Positions 54,204-64,000 of a stretch of DNA of 64,000 nt are shown one piece after another (position 1 is the first letter of the stretch; each line of letters starts with the position of its first letter). The stretch spans positions 806,001 to 870,000 of the forward strand of contig CBDCKA010000001.1 in the NCBI GenBank assembly GCA_965218055.1, given 5' to 3'. The position numbers and the translations under genes were made by a program. Origin of the DNA: CBDBKE01 sp965218055. GTDB taxonomy: Bacteria > Acidobacteriota > Terriglobia > JAJPHL01 > JAPKYU01. The notes below the pieces were generated by a model, which was not told the origin of the DNA, ran no database searches, and saw only the letters and a program-made list of their open reading frames with translations.

Positions 54204-54941
54204 CTACGGCTGGCCGCCGGTGGAGCCATCGCGGAGCTGGACAATGCGCCGGCGGAATTGTTCGGCGTCGACGGCGTCCGGATTCCCCCGCAGGTACCAC
54301 TCCAGCACCTGCGCTTCCTGAAGCGGCCGATTCCAACTTCTGTAGAGTCTGGCGAGGTGGAGGTGGACGGCCGTCAGCGTCCCTGCCTTCCGGTAGGCCA
54401 TTGCGCGGTTGAAGGCAACTTCGGCCCGCTTCAGCTTGTTTTGCCGGAATAGCGCCCGACCCAGGTGAAAGTGGGCCCGAGGGTCTGCGTTATTGACCCC
54501 AACCGCTTTCCGCAGTACGGTGACCGCACGCTTCTCATGGCCCTGCGCCAGAAGCATGCGGCCCTGCATCGTGAGACAGCGCCAGGATCTGGAATGCTTC
54601 TTGAGACACCGCGCCAGCAGTTCGGTCGCTTCCTCGGTCCGCTGGTTCTGAAAATACGCCTCACTCAGCGCCTCCAGCGCCTGGCGATGCGTAGGATGAC
54701 GCTTCAGGATACCCTCCAATGCTCGAATCCCGGCCTCCCGCTGGCCCCGGTTGATCAGGTCGGCCGCAGCTTTCACTTCGGGCAGCGGCGGACCGGGAGG
54801 CGGCCGATAAGTCCGCAAGCGTTCCTTCCCCAGCCGATTCGCAATTCCACCCACTTGCGCAATCAGCCCAGGCGCCACCCACCCCAGGCACACCAACAAT
54901 CCGCATGCTAGACAGAACCGAAACGCCCGCCCGTTAACCAT
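54204..54941 (-). CDS. exported TPR protein
   Basis: 245 residues from ATG 54941. A signal peptide (FRFCLACGLLVCLGWVAPGL) is followed by TPR units in about 65-235: ADLINRGQREAGIRALEGIL, HRQALEALSEAYFQNQRTEE and PRAHFHLGRALFRQNKLKRA. It overlaps the stop of the upstream zinc-ribbon gene by eight bases. Protein partner unknown. Confidence 0.8.
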   Translation of the reverse strand: MVNGRAFRFCLACGLLVCLGWVAPGLIAQVGGIANRLGKERLRTYRPPPGPPLPEVKAAADLINRGQREAGIRALEGILKRHPTHRQALEALSEAYFQNQRTEEATELLARCLKKHSRSWRCLTMQGRMLLAQGHEKRAVTVLRKAVGVNNADPRAHFHLGRALFRQNKLKRAEVAFNRAMAYRKAGTLTAVHLHLARLYRSWNRPLQEAQVLEWYLRGNPDAVDAEQFRRRIVQLRDGSTGGQP

Positions 54942-55707
54942 GGCTCGGTTCCGGCGCCGCAGCCGAAGCTGGTTGCGGTCCTGTGGACACCTGCGACTCC
55001 TGCGGCGCAACGTAGTAAAGGATCCGGCCGCAGTTCTCGCAGCGCTGGATCTGGTCGCTGGTTCTTACCTCCTGGTAGGCCTGAGGGCGCAGCCTCACGT
55101 TGCACTCGCCGCAGGTGCCGTCACGTACCTCTGCCACCGCCACCCCTTTGCGGTGACGCAACAGAGTATCGTAAAAACCCAACACGTCAGGCGAGATTTG
55201 CTGACAGTACCCTTCCCGCCGTCGTCGCAGTTCGGTCAGCGCTTCCTCATTGGCCTGGGTCCGGGCAGTGGCTTCCGTCTTCTCTTTCTCCACCGCCGCG
55301 CGCTCACGCGCCAGCTGCCCCTCCGCCTTCCGAACCCGCGCTTCCAGTTCCTCGGCGGCAATCATCCGCTCCAGGATGGCATCCTCGATCTTGCGAATTT
55401 CCCCCTCGGCAAACTCGATCTCGTGCTGGAGCGCTTTATACTGGTCGTTGGTCTTGACTTCATAAATCTGGTCCTTGTACTTAGAGATTTTCAGCTGGAG
55501 CGGCGGGATCTCGCCTTCCAATTTTCGCCGGTCCCGTTGACTGTCGGCCAGGGTCTGCCGGTCGCTGTCTAGCTGGTGCTGGGCGCCGGCCAGCTTATTT
55601 TCAATCTGCTGAATATGCCGGGGCAGATAGGCGATTTCTGCAGAGAGTTGCGCAATCTGCCTGTCCACAGCCTGCAACTCGATGGCACGCTTCAGGTCCG
55701 GATGCAT
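54934..55707 (-). CDS. coiled-coil protein with C4 zinc ribbon
   Basis: 257 residues from ATG 55707 (MHPDLKRAIELQAVDRQIAQ). About 170 residues of coiled coil lead to a four-Cys ribbon (CGEC...CENC in DGTCGECNVRLRPQAY and QIQRCENCGRILYY). This is the zf-RING_7/DUF164 type, found widely in bacteria; CdsZ-like homologues have been linked to flagellum or secretion functions. A longer start at 55872 would overlap the divergent dapE-like gene. Confidence 0.85.
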   Translation of the reverse strand: MHPDLKRAIELQAVDRQIAQLSAEIAYLPRHIQQIENKLAGAQHQLDSDRQTLADSQRDRRKLEGEIPPLQLKISKYKDQIYEVKTNDQYKALQHEIEFAEGEIRKIEDAILERMIAAEELEARVRKAEGQLARERAAVEKEKTEATARTQANEEALTELRRRREGYCQQISPDVLGFYDTLLRHRKGVAVAEVRDGTCGECNVRLRPQAYQEVRTSDQIQRCENCGRILYYVAPQESQVSTGPQPASAAAPEPSHG

Positions 55708-55866
55708 GAAATTCCTGTTCGCATACCAAGCTTCCCATATTCTAGCACGTGCCTGGGCAGACGCAGCCGTCTGTGACAGCTTCTCAACTGTTGCGGAACG
55801 GCGCCAGCCAACGAAACGACGCAATGCCCCTAGCCCGAACAGGACGACGGCTGGTATCGTAGGTGC

Positions 55867-56865
55867 GTGCATCTGGCGGAGCTGACGCGCAAGTTGGTGG
55901 ATATCGAGTCCACCACGGGACGGGAGCGGGAGGTCGCGCTGTTTTTAGCCGACTACCTGCGCGGCCTGGGCGCCCGGGTGGAATTCGAGGAAGCTGCCCC
56001 CGGACGCCCGAACGTCTTCGCCTGCTGGGGACAACCGCTGGTGACTCTCTCGACGCACAGCGACACGGTCCCTCCCTACAGCCCCTCCCGGGAAGACGCC
56101 GATTACATCTACGGCCGCGGTTCCTGCGACGCCAAGGGCATCATGGCCGCCCAGATCAAAGCCGCCGAGCGCCTGCGGGAACAGGCCATCGAGAATTTCG
56201 GACTCCTGTTTGTGGTGGGCGAGGAGCGGGACTCGGTGGGAGCTGCCTTCGCCAATGACCATCCGCGCGGTTCGCGCTTCCTGATCAACGGCGAGCCCAC
56301 CGACAACCGGCTGGCCCTGGGTTGCAAGGGCGTACTGCGGCCGGTATTGGAAGCACGCGGGCGGGCGGCCCACTCGGCGTATCCCGAGCTGGGGGAATCG
56401 GCCATTGAAAAGCTGCTGACTGCGCTGGTCAACCTGCGTTCCATCCCGCTGCCGTCGGACGACGTGCTGGGCGCCTCCACCTATAACATTGGCCTCATCG
56501 AGGGCGGCTGGGCTCCCAACGTGATCCCCGACCGGGCCCAGGCGGAGGTGGTGTTCCGGCTGGTGGGGTCCTCCGAGCCAGTGAAGCAAGCCATTGCCCG
56601 TGCCGTCGCCGGATTGGCCGAAGTCCGCTACGCACCGGAGATCCCTGCCATCCGCCTCGAAGCCATGGAAGGCTTCCCGACGACGGTGGTATCCTTCACT
56701 ACGGATATTCCCAGGCTGAGCAACTGGGGACGCCCGTACTTGGTCGGACCTGGCTCCATCCAGATGGCTCATACAGATCATGAACGCGTAGCCAAACAGG
56801 AGTTGGAACAAGCCGTGGGAATTTATTCAGAAATGACAAGGGGACTATTGGCCGAGTCTATGTAG
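55867..56865 (+). CDS. dapE: M20 metallopeptidase family hydrolase, possible succinyl-diaminopimelate desuccinylase
   Basis: 332 residues from a GTG at 55867. M20 signatures: STHSDTVPPY (first metal His and Asp), YGRGSCDAKGIMAAQI (bridging Asp), FVVGEERDSVGA (catalytic Glu and ligand) and the GCKGVLRPVLEARGRAAHSA dimerisation region. M20 includes ArgE, DapE and LysK. Location just upstream of asd-lysC-dapB-dapA-dapD makes DapE plausible, but the sequence alone does not settle it; the symbol is tentative. Confidence 0.65.
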   Translation: MHLAELTRKLVDIESTTGREREVALFLADYLRGLGARVEFEEAAPGRPNVFACWGQPLVTLSTHSDTVPPYSPSREDADYIYGRGSCDAKGIMAAQIKAAERLREQAIENFGLLFVVGEERDSVGAAFANDHPRGSRFLINGEPTDNRLALGCKGVLRPVLEARGRAAHSAYPELGESAIEKLLTALVNLRSIPLPSDDVLGASTYNIGLIEGGWAPNVIPDRAQAEVVFRLVGSSEPVKQAIARAVAGLAEVRYAPEIPAIRLEAMEGFPTTVVSFTTDIPRLSNWGRPYLVGPGSIQMAHTDHERVAKQELEQAVGIYSEMTRGLLAESM

Positions 56866-56988
56866 CACCGCTCCTGAGCGTTGCCAGCAGGTAGGCGGCA
56901 GGCCGAGGTTTGTCGCGATGTAGTGCCGCCCTTCAGGGCGGCAAGGATCGAGCGGCGGACGCCGGCACTCGGGGGCTTGGAAGTTACT

Positions 56989-58029
56989 ATGAAAGTGGAA
57001 GCAGGAATTTTGGGCGCCACCGGCATTGTGGGGCAACAACTGGTCCGCCTGCTGGAGAATCATCCCTGGTTTGAGTTGAAGTGGGTGGCAGCTTCGGGCC
57101 GCTCCGCGGGCCGCAGCTACGCCGAAGCCGCCTCCTGGCGCCTGTCGTCGCCCATGCCCTCGGCGGTCCGCAACTTGCGGGTGGAGGAGTGCCGCCCCGG
57201 CCGGGGGCCGCGCCTGGTCTTCTCGGGGTTGGACACCTCGGCGGCGCGCGAAATCGAGCCAGAATTTGCCCGCTGCGGTCATGTCGTCGTCAGCAACGCC
57301 AGCAGTTTCCGCATGGAACAGGATGTGCCCCTGCTGGTGCCGGAGATCAACGCCGACCATCTCGGGCTGCTTGCCGCCCAAGAGCCGCGCGGCTGGAAAG
57401 GAAAGCTAGTCACCAACCCCAATTGCTCGGCCATCACCCTAACGATGGCGCTGGCGCCGCTGGAGCGGGCTTTTGGTTTGAAGCGCGTGCTGGTGACGAC
57501 CTTGCAGGCCGTTTCCGGCGCCGGCTACCCTGGCGTGGCGTCGCTCGACATCCTGGGGAACGTGATCCCTTTCATTCGCAACGAGGAAGAAAAGATCGAG
57601 GAGGAAACGCGTAAGATTCTCGGCCAGTTGCGCAACGGCAAGGTGGAAGAGGCGGCAATCACTTTGAGCGTGCAGACCAACCGTGTGGCGGTGCTCGATG
57701 GCCACACCGAAAGCGTCTCGGTGGAACTGCGACAGGCCGCCGCCCTGGAGGATCTGAAGCAAGCCTGGCGCCAGTTCCGGGGCGTGCCTCAGGACCGCCT
57801 CTTACCGAGCGCGCCGGTACATCCGGTGGTGGTGATGGAGGAGCCCGACCGGCCGCAGCCGCGCCTGGACGCCGAACGCGAGGCCGGGATGGCTACCTTC
57901 GTCGGACGCGCCCGTCCCTGTCCGGTGCTCGACTACAAGTTCATCGCGCTAGGGCACAACACCGTGCGTGGCGCTGCCGGCGCAGCCGTGTTGAATGCCG
58001 AGCTGATGAACTCCGAAGGACTTTTCTAA
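56989..58029 (+). CDS. asd: aspartate-semialdehyde dehydrogenase
   Basis: Second step of the aspartate family pathway. 346 residues from ATG 56989 with GGAAG upstream. NADP motif GILGATGIVGQQLVRLL, catalytic Cys146 in VTNPNCSAITLTMALAP and GYPGVASLDILGNVIPFI; the last is typical of the archaeal/fungal-type ASADH. It starts the asd-lysC-dapB-dapA-dapD series. Confidence 0.94.
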   Translation: MKVEAGILGATGIVGQQLVRLLENHPWFELKWVAASGRSAGRSYAEAASWRLSSPMPSAVRNLRVEECRPGRGPRLVFSGLDTSAAREIEPEFARCGHVVVSNASSFRMEQDVPLLVPEINADHLGLLAAQEPRGWKGKLVTNPNCSAITLTMALAPLERAFGLKRVLVTTLQAVSGAGYPGVASLDILGNVIPFIRNEEEKIEEETRKILGQLRNGKVEEAAITLSVQTNRVAVLDGHTESVSVELRQAAALEDLKQAWRQFRGVPQDRLLPSAPVHPVVVMEEPDRPQPRLDAEREAGMATFVGRARPCPVLDYKFIALGHNTVRGAAGAAVLNAELMNSEGLF

Positions 58030-58049
58030 TTGGCGATCGGGTCATTGAC

Positions 58050-58127
58050 CCATTGACGACCCATTGACGGCCCATTGACGATTGTTCTATTTTTCCTCTT
58101 CAATCCTCAATGATTCAATCGTCAATG
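58050..58127 (+). promoter_or_regulatory. lysC leader with 11-bp tandem repeats and inverted repeat
   Basis: Three 11-bp units (ccattgacgac, ccattgacggc, ccattgacgat) lie at about 58050-58082. The last unit and following bases (cattgacgattg, 58073-58084) are perfectly complementary to caatcgtcaatg (58116-58127), which sits 14 bp before the lysC ATG. Each other repeat can also pair partly with that arm, so alternative hairpins are possible. The right arm lies within two near-direct copies, tcaatcctcaatga and tcaatcgtcaatga. Confidence 0.55.
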
Positions 58128-58141
58128 AACAAATACTCTCC

Positions 58142-59515
58142 ATGATTGTCCTGAAATTCGGTGGAACCTCGGTAGCGAACGCCGAGGCCATCGCGCGCGT
58201 GGCCGACATTGTGGCGGGGCGCATGGCGGAGCGTCCGGTGGTGGTGGTCTCGGCCATGGGGAAGACCACTGACCGGCTGCTGGAGCTGGCCACCACCGCA
58301 GTCGAGGGGAACCGCAAGCGGGTCGTGGGGCTGCTCGGCGACCTCCGGGATTTCCACGGCGGCGAGGCACGCAAGCTGGTTCCGCCCGCACGCCGCGTGG
58401 CGCTGGAAACCTGCCTGGAAGAGCACTTCCAGGAACTCTCCGAGCTGGCCAAGGGACTCTCGGTGCTGGGAGAATTGACCCCGCGCGCCACCGATGCCAT
58501 TTCGAGCTACGGCGAGCGGCTGTCTTCGTTGATCGTTAGCCAGGCCTTCGAGCACCGCGGTCTGCCGGCCGCGCTGCTCGATTCTCGCCGCTACATCGTC
58601 ACCAACCAGCACCACGCGCAGGCAGCGCCGCTCTACGACCGAACCGAACAGCGGCTGCGCCAGGCGGTGCCGGCCCTGCTGGCCGAAGGCTCGATCCCGG
58701 TCATGGGCGGCTTCATTGCCGCCACCGCTCAGGGCGTCACCACGACTTTGGGCCGAGGCGGTTCCGATTTTACGGCCTCGATCGTTGGGGCAGCGCTCGA
58801 GGCCAAGCGCATCGAGATCTGGACCGACGTGGACGGCATGCTCACTGCCGATCCGACACTGTACCGCGGGGCCCGCCGGGTGAAGATGATTTCCTTCGAG
58901 GAGGCCAGCGAGCTGGCTTACTTCGGCGCCAAGGTGCTCCACCCCAGTACCCTTCTTCCCGCCGTCGAGAAACGGATCTCGGTCTCGATCCTGAACTCGC
59001 GCAGACCGCAGGCGCCGGGCACCGTGATCACCGGGCAGGCACCCAGGACGGAAAACATTTTCAAGTCCATCGCCTGCAAGAAAAACATCACCATCGTGGA
59101 CATCGGCTCGGCGCGAATGCTGATGGCCTACGGATTCCTGCGGGCCATCTTCGAGGTCTTCGAGCGCTACCAGACGCCGGTGGACATGGTGTCCACCAGC
59201 GAAGTCAGCGTGTCGCTGACGGTGGACAACCCGAGTCGCCTGCCGGAGATTGTTGCCGATCTCGGCCGCGTTGCCCACGTTTCTTACGAGGGAGGCAAAG
59301 CCATCGTCTGCCTGGTGGGCGACAACATCAAGTTCACCCCGGGCGTCGCCGGGAAAGTCTTCAAGGCGATCGAGAAGGTCAACGTATGCATGATCTCGCA
59401 GGGTGCCTCGGTACTGAACATCAGCTTTGTGGTGGACGAGGACCGGCTGAAGGAGGTAGTCTCCCGCCTGCACCGGACCTTCTTCCGCAAAGTGGACCCC
59501 AGAGTTTTTGAATAA
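58142..59515 (+). CDS. lysC: aspartokinase
   Basis: 457 residues from ATG 58142. Phosphorylates aspartate, entry step to lysine, threonine and methionine. KFGGTSVANAEAI at the start, GGFIAATAQGVTTTLGRGGSD, IWTDVDGMLTADPTLYRGAR and two C-terminal ACT domains (about 310-450) for allosteric control. It is monofunctional; no homoserine dehydrogenase domain. The leader has unusual repeats (listed separately). Confidence 0.95.
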   Translation: MIVLKFGGTSVANAEAIARVADIVAGRMAERPVVVVSAMGKTTDRLLELATTAVEGNRKRVVGLLGDLRDFHGGEARKLVPPARRVALETCLEEHFQELSELAKGLSVLGELTPRATDAISSYGERLSSLIVSQAFEHRGLPAALLDSRRYIVTNQHHAQAAPLYDRTEQRLRQAVPALLAEGSIPVMGGFIAATAQGVTTTLGRGGSDFTASIVGAALEAKRIEIWTDVDGMLTADPTLYRGARRVKMISFEEASELAYFGAKVLHPSTLLPAVEKRISVSILNSRRPQAPGTVITGQAPRTENIFKSIACKKNITIVDIGSARMLMAYGFLRAIFEVFERYQTPVDMVSTSEVSVSLTVDNPSRLPEIVADLGRVAHVSYEGGKAIVCLVGDNIKFTPGVAGKVFKAIEKVNVCMISQGASVLNISFVVDEDRLKEVVSRLHRTFFRKVDPRVFE

Positions 59516-59538
59516 TGCCTTCTACTGAAGGGTCGCCA

Positions 59539-60237
59539 ATGAAGATCGTGCTTCTCGGCTACGGCAAGATGGGCAAGCTGCTAGATGAGCTGGCCCCCTC
59601 CCTCGGCATGGAAGTCGTCGAGCGCCTGGACATCTGGAACAACCAGGGCGGTTCGGGCATCACCAAGGAAAATTTCCGGGGAGTCGAGGTGGCGCTGGAC
59701 TTTTCGATGCCTGAGGCGGCGCTGGAGAACATTCCCCGGGTGGCCGGGCTGGGCGTCAACCTGGTGGTGGGCACGACCGGCTGGCACGACAAGCTAGACC
59801 AGATGCGGGCCACGGTAGAGGAGCACGGCATTGGGATGGTCTACGGCTCCAATTTCTCCATCGGCGTGAATACCTTCTACCGAGTGGTGGAAAATGCTGC
59901 CCGGTGGCTGAAGCAGCGTCCCGAGTATGACCCCTGGATCCACGAGATCCACCACCAGGCGAAGTTGGACGCGCCCTCAGGCACGGCGCTGAAGTTGCGC
60001 GACCTGCTGCTGGCTGAATATGGGACGCGCTCCATCTGCGTTTCCAGCGCCCGTGCGGGCACCATCCCGGGCGAGCACACGGTGGGCTTCGATTCCGAGG
60101 CCGACACCATCACCTTGACGCACACCGCCCGCAGCCGGAAGGGCTTTGCCCTGGGAGCGCTCCGCGCTGCTGAGTGGGTTCGCGGCAAGCGCGGCCTCTA
60201 CGAGTTTTCGGAAGTCCTGTTCGGGAACGCCGGATAA
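59539..60237 (+). CDS. dapB: 4-hydroxy-tetrahydrodipicolinate reductase
   Basis: 232 residues from ATG 59539 with GAAGGG upstream; an ATG at 59515 overlapping the lysC stop would add eight residues. NAD(P) motif VLLGYGKMGKLL, VVGTTGW, and EIHHQAKLDAPSGTALKLRD carrying the catalytic His and Lys. Follows lysC directly. Confidence 0.94.
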   Translation: MKIVLLGYGKMGKLLDELAPSLGMEVVERLDIWNNQGGSGITKENFRGVEVALDFSMPEAALENIPRVAGLGVNLVVGTTGWHDKLDQMRATVEEHGIGMVYGSNFSIGVNTFYRVVENAARWLKQRPEYDPWIHEIHHQAKLDAPSGTALKLRDLLLAEYGTRSICVSSARAGTIPGEHTVGFDSEADTITLTHTARSRKGFALGALRAAEWVRGKRGLYEFSEVLFGNAG

Positions 60238-60310
60238 TGGTTGCGGACCGTGGACCGGCGGAGGGCAAGATCATATCCCGGATCCGAAATTGGCAATCAG
60301 GAGGGCTCGA

Positions 60311-61240
60311 ATGGGCACCACAACACTAAAGGGCTGCGGCACTGCGCTGGTCACTCCGTTCCGGAGCGACGGCGCGCTGGACGAAGACGCGCTGCGGCGT
60401 CTGGTCCGTTTCCAGGTGCAGGAGGGAATTGATTTCCTGGTGCCCTGCGGGACCACCGGGGAAAGCCCTACCCTGACGCACGAGGAGCACCTGCGCGTGG
60501 TGGAAATCACGCTGAAGGAGTCGCGGGCAGGTGGCCGGCGCGTACCGGTGTTTCCCGGAGCCGGCGGCAACAATACCGCCAAGATTGCTTCGCTGATCCG
60601 CGAGCTGGAAGCGATGGGGGTGGACGGCATCGTCTCGGTCTCACCGTATTACAACAAGCCCACCCAGGAGGGCCTCTTTCAGCACTACCGCGCGCTCAAC
60701 GATGCCACGCGTCTGCCTATCATCGTCTACAACGTGCCCGGGCGCACCGGCTCCAACATCGAGCCGGCGACCCAGGCGCGGCTGGCAGCGCTGCCCAACA
60801 TCGGCGGCGTGAAGGAAGCCTCAGGAAACATCACCCAGATGGCCGAAGTCCTCCAGGCTGTGCCGGAGGGGTTTGCGGTACTGTCGGGCGACGACGCCAT
60901 CACGCTGCCGCTGATGGCCCTGGGAGGCGTCGGGGTCATTTCGGTAGCCTCGAATGAAGTGCCCGGCGAAATGACGCGGCTGACATCGCTGTGCTTGGCC
61001 GGCGATTTCTCCGCCGCCCGGCAACTGAACCGGCGCCTGTTGCCGCTGATGCAGGCTAATTTCATTGAATCGAATCCCATCCCGGTGAAGGCGGCACTGG
61101 CTATGATGGGCTTGCTCGAAGAGCGCTACCGTCTGCCGCTGGTGCCCATGAAGCCGGAGAACCGCGCCCGGTTGGAAAAGGTACTGCACGCGCTGGACCT
61201 GCCCGTTCAAAGTCCCAGCTCCAGCGTCCAAAGTCGGTAG
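60311..61240 (+). CDS. dapA: 4-hydroxy-tetrahydrodipicolinate synthase
   Basis: 309 residues from ATG 60311 with GGAGG upstream. Condenses aspartate semialdehyde and pyruvate. GTTGESPTL, Tyr140 in IIVYNVPGRTG and the Schiff-base Lys168 in GGVKEASGN. The C-terminal tail (VQSPSSSVQSR) is encoded by a heptamer repeat and is unlike typical DapA ends. The 73-bp gap upstream also begins with heptamer-like units (ttgcgga, ccgtgga, ccggcgg). Confidence 0.95.
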   Translation: MGTTTLKGCGTALVTPFRSDGALDEDALRRLVRFQVQEGIDFLVPCGTTGESPTLTHEEHLRVVEITLKESRAGGRRVPVFPGAGGNNTAKIASLIRELEAMGVDGIVSVSPYYNKPTQEGLFQHYRALNDATRLPIIVYNVPGRTGSNIEPATQARLAALPNIGGVKEASGNITQMAEVLQAVPEGFAVLSGDDAITLPLMALGGVGVISVASNEVPGEMTRLTSLCLAGDFSAARQLNRRLLPLMQANFIESNPIPVKAALAMMGLLEERYRLPLVPMKPENRARLEKVLHALDLPVQSPSSSVQSR

Positions 61241-61287
61241 CCCGGCCTTGGCTGACTTTGAATCTTGCACTCTTGACTCATGACCCT
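61208..61287. repeat. heptanucleotide repeats across the dapA end and dapD start
   Basis: Two arrays. Inside dapA: caaagtc, ccagctc, cagcgtc, caaagtc (61208-61235), encoding the last residues. In the gap and across the dapD ATG: tgacttt, gaatctt, gcactct, tgactca, tgaccct (61253-61287). The dapD start codon at 61280 is formed within the second array. Confidence 0.75.
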
Positions 61288-62113
61288 ACAGGATCGCATT
61301 GAGCAGCTTTACGAAGCCTCGCCGGTCGGCGACGAGCACCTGGCCGCGTTTGAAGAACTGAAGGCCGAGCTGAATACAGGCTCTGTGCGCGCTGCCGAGC
61401 CTGATCCGGCGGCCGAACCCACTGGCTGGCGGGTCAATGCCTGGGTCAAGAAGGGCATCCTGATCGGCTTTCGGGCCGGAGCGCTCCAGAAGATGTCGGT
61501 GGACCGCTGGCCGTTCTTTGACAAGCACACCTTCCCGCTGAAGCGGCTCGAGGTGGCCAGCGGGGTGCGGATTGTTCCCGGAGGCTCTTCGATCCGCGAC
61601 GGCTGCTTCGTCGCTCCCGGCGTCACTTGCATGCCCCCGATGTACATCAACGCGGGCGCCTATGTGGACGAGGGCACGATGGTGGACTCGCACGCGCTGG
61701 TCGGCTCCTGCGCCCAGGTGGGCAAGCGGGTGCACCTGAGCGCTGGGGCACAGGCCGGCGGCGTGCTGGAGCCGGTGGGCGCCCTGCCGGTGATCATCGA
61801 GGACGAGGTGCTGGTGGGCGGCAACTGCGGCATCTACGAAGGCACGGTTGTCAAGCGCCGCGCGGTACTGGGCGCCGGCACCATTCTCACCGGTGCAACG
61901 CCGGTCTATGACCTGGTGCGCAGCCAGGTCTATCGCCGCGAGGGCGACCGCCCATTGGTGATTCCCGAGCAGGCCGTCGTGGTTCCCGGCTCCCGCGCCG
62001 TCTCTTCCGGGGCAGGCCGCGAGTGGCAGCTTTCGCTCTACACTCCGGTCATCGTAAAATACCGTGACCCCAAGACCGAGCGCAGCATACAGCTCGAAGA
62101 CTTGCTCCGGTAA
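61280..62113 (+). CDS. dapD: tetrahydrodipicolinate N-succinyltransferase
   Basis: 277 residues. Left-handed beta-helix acyltransferase of the succinylase branch of lysine synthesis. FDKHTFPLKRLEVASGVRIV, hexapeptide repeats around INAGAYVDEGTMVDSHALVG and EDEVLVGGNCGIYEGTVVKR are typical. Its presence means the pathway needs a DapE, supporting that role for the M20 hydrolase gene upstream of asd. No dapC candidate is obvious in the operon. Confidence 0.95.
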   Translation: MTLQDRIEQLYEASPVGDEHLAAFEELKAELNTGSVRAAEPDPAAEPTGWRVNAWVKKGILIGFRAGALQKMSVDRWPFFDKHTFPLKRLEVASGVRIVPGGSSIRDGCFVAPGVTCMPPMYINAGAYVDEGTMVDSHALVGSCAQVGKRVHLSAGAQAGGVLEPVGALPVIIEDEVLVGGNCGIYEGTVVKRRAVLGAGTILTGATPVYDLVRSQVYRREGDRPLVIPEQAVVVPGSRAVSSGAGREWQLSLYTPVIVKYRDPKTERSIQLEDLLR

Positions 62114-62229
62114 GAAGCTGGAAAGACAACACAAAGACACTAAGACCCAAAGTTCACGAGGGAAGCGGCATCCCTTTCGACCGCGCGGACTCCTTGGAGC
62201 CATCACCAGATTGGTGTAGCCTTGCGCTC

Positions 62230-63125
<896 letters not shown>

Positions 63126-63129
<4 letters not shown>

Positions 63130-64000
63130 GGCCAAGACCCGCAGGGGAGCGTGGCAGAGGGGCCCAAAGTCAGGGCCAAAGTCAGGCAAAGACACCGGCG
63201 GCGCTGGGCTTCCGCCTGCCCGCCGAGTGGGAGGCGCACGAGGCCACCTGGATCGGCTGGCCGCACAACCGAAGCGATTGGCCGGGAAAGCTCGCCCCGA
63301 TCCACTGGGTCTACGGCGAGATTGCGCGGAAACTCGCGCCCGGGGAACTTCTCCGAATTCTGGTGAACTCCAGGGCCCAGGAGGCGGGGCCACGCCGGCT
63401 TCTCACCCGCGTCGGCGTGGATCTCTCCCGCGTCGAGTTCCATCGCTTTCCCACAAACCGGAGCTGGACGCGCGACTTCGGCCCGCTGTTTGTTCGCCGC
63501 GCCGACCGCGGCGCTGCCCCACACGCAAGCCGCTCGGAAACCGGTGAGGTTGCCATCGTGCGCTTCCGGTTTAACGGCTGGGCGCGCTATCGGGATTGGC
63601 AGAAGGACGACGCAGTGGCCGAGCGCGCGGCCTGCGCGCTCGGCCTTCGTCTGTTTCACGTCACCAGCGACGGCAACTCGCCGCGCCGGTTCGTGCTGGA
63701 AGGCGGCAGCATTGATGGGAACGGCCGCGGCACGCTGCTGACCACCGAGGAGTGCCTGCTGGATCCGGCCATCCAAGTGCGCAACCCGGGCTTGAGCCGG
63801 GAGCAGATGGAGGCGACCCTTCGCGCCTATCTCGGCGTCAGCAACGTGCTCTGGCTCGGCCGCGGAATTGCGGGCGATGATACGCACGGGCACGTGGACG
63901 ACCTGTGCCGCTTTGTCGGGCCCCGCACGGTCGTGCTTTGCCGGGAAGACAACTCGGGCGACATCAACCACCGGCCGCTGGAGGAAAACCGGGAACGGCT
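63126..64000 (+). CDS. aguA: agmatine deiminase, N-terminal part (cut by window edge)
   Basis: Open to the right edge; about 291 codons from a GTG at 63126 overlapping the aguB stop (GTGA). Peptidylarginine-deiminase-type fold: FRLPAEWEAHEATWIGWPHN, NRSWTRDFGPLFVRR (usually DSWxRDxGP), FVLEGGSIDGNGRGTLL and DDTHGHVDDLCRFV with the catalytic His-Asp. The catalytic Cys near the C-terminus is beyond the window. The first roughly 25 residues are repeat-encoded (caaagtca-like units) and unlike the family, so a later start near LGFRLPAEW is possible. Confidence 0.92.

Noticed and set aside
58030..58141. L-box lysine riboswitch before lysC
   Set aside because: Too short, and none of the L-box conserved helices are visible; repeats explain the structure.
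58115..59473. 452-codon minus-strand open frame
   Set aside because: Antisense to lysC with no domain features.

Overview
The window is a GC-rich, densely coded stretch of a Gram-negative bacterial chromosome, probably an Acidobacteriota member. This assignment is an inference from the gene families: a type II secretion/type IV pilus-like operon, exported TPR and vWA-like proteins, a Hanks-type kinase, a PIN-TRAM/ispD/ispF block and the futalosine menaquinone pathway. No 16S rRNA or tRNA is present to confirm it. Both edges cut genes: rsmB on the left and an agmatine deiminase gene on the right.

Layout. 1-3461: leftward operon aroC-def-fmt-rsmB (chorismate synthesis, N-terminal formyl-Met handling, rRNA methylation). 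3634-6374: rightward corrinoid/iron-type ABC importer. 6414-9612: small basic protein, TPR protein, a membrane protein, an HD alarmone-hydrolase-like protein and an exported Cys-cluster protein. 9631-18626: mixed housekeeping (ridA, proC, A-type Fe-S carrier, thiG, STAS, PilZ, three methyltransferases, an MFS transporter) with several repeats. 18730-26076: a seven-gene secretion/pilus assembly operon (gspF, gspE, pilM, pilN, pilO, a PilP-position protein and a pseudopilin-like protein with phenylalanine-glycine repeats). 26319-33939: TetR-controlled efflux operon (TolC, HlyD, two ATPases, two ABC-2 permeases). 33971-36852: aldehyde dehydrogenase and class III aminotransferase. 36983-41768: proS, a small membrane protein and a class A penicillin-binding protein. 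42090-44538: exported ankyrin protein and a Ser/Thr kinase. 45195-50333: dnaB, alr, PIN-TRAM protein, ispD, ispF. 50425-55707: exported proteins, the mqnA-mqnC pair, TPR and zinc-ribbon coiled-coil proteins. 55867-62113: M20 hydrolase (possible dapE), asd, lysC, dapB, dapA, dapD, a nearly complete succinylase route to diaminopimelate and lysine. 62230-64000: N-carbamoylputrescine amidase and agmatine deiminase (putrescine synthesis).

Two patterns stand out. First, many gene junctions carry degenerate tandem repeats with 7-bp periodicity (or 11, 14 or 15 bp). Some run into start or stop codons and shape protein termini. Second, three otherwise intact genes (aroC, the importer ATPase, tetR) each carry one single-base frameshift. 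Because aroC is normally needed for aromatic synthesis, assembly or sequencing error is the likeliest explanation. The most unusual protein is the pseudopilin-like product ending the secretion operon, which carries nucleoporin-like FG repeats.
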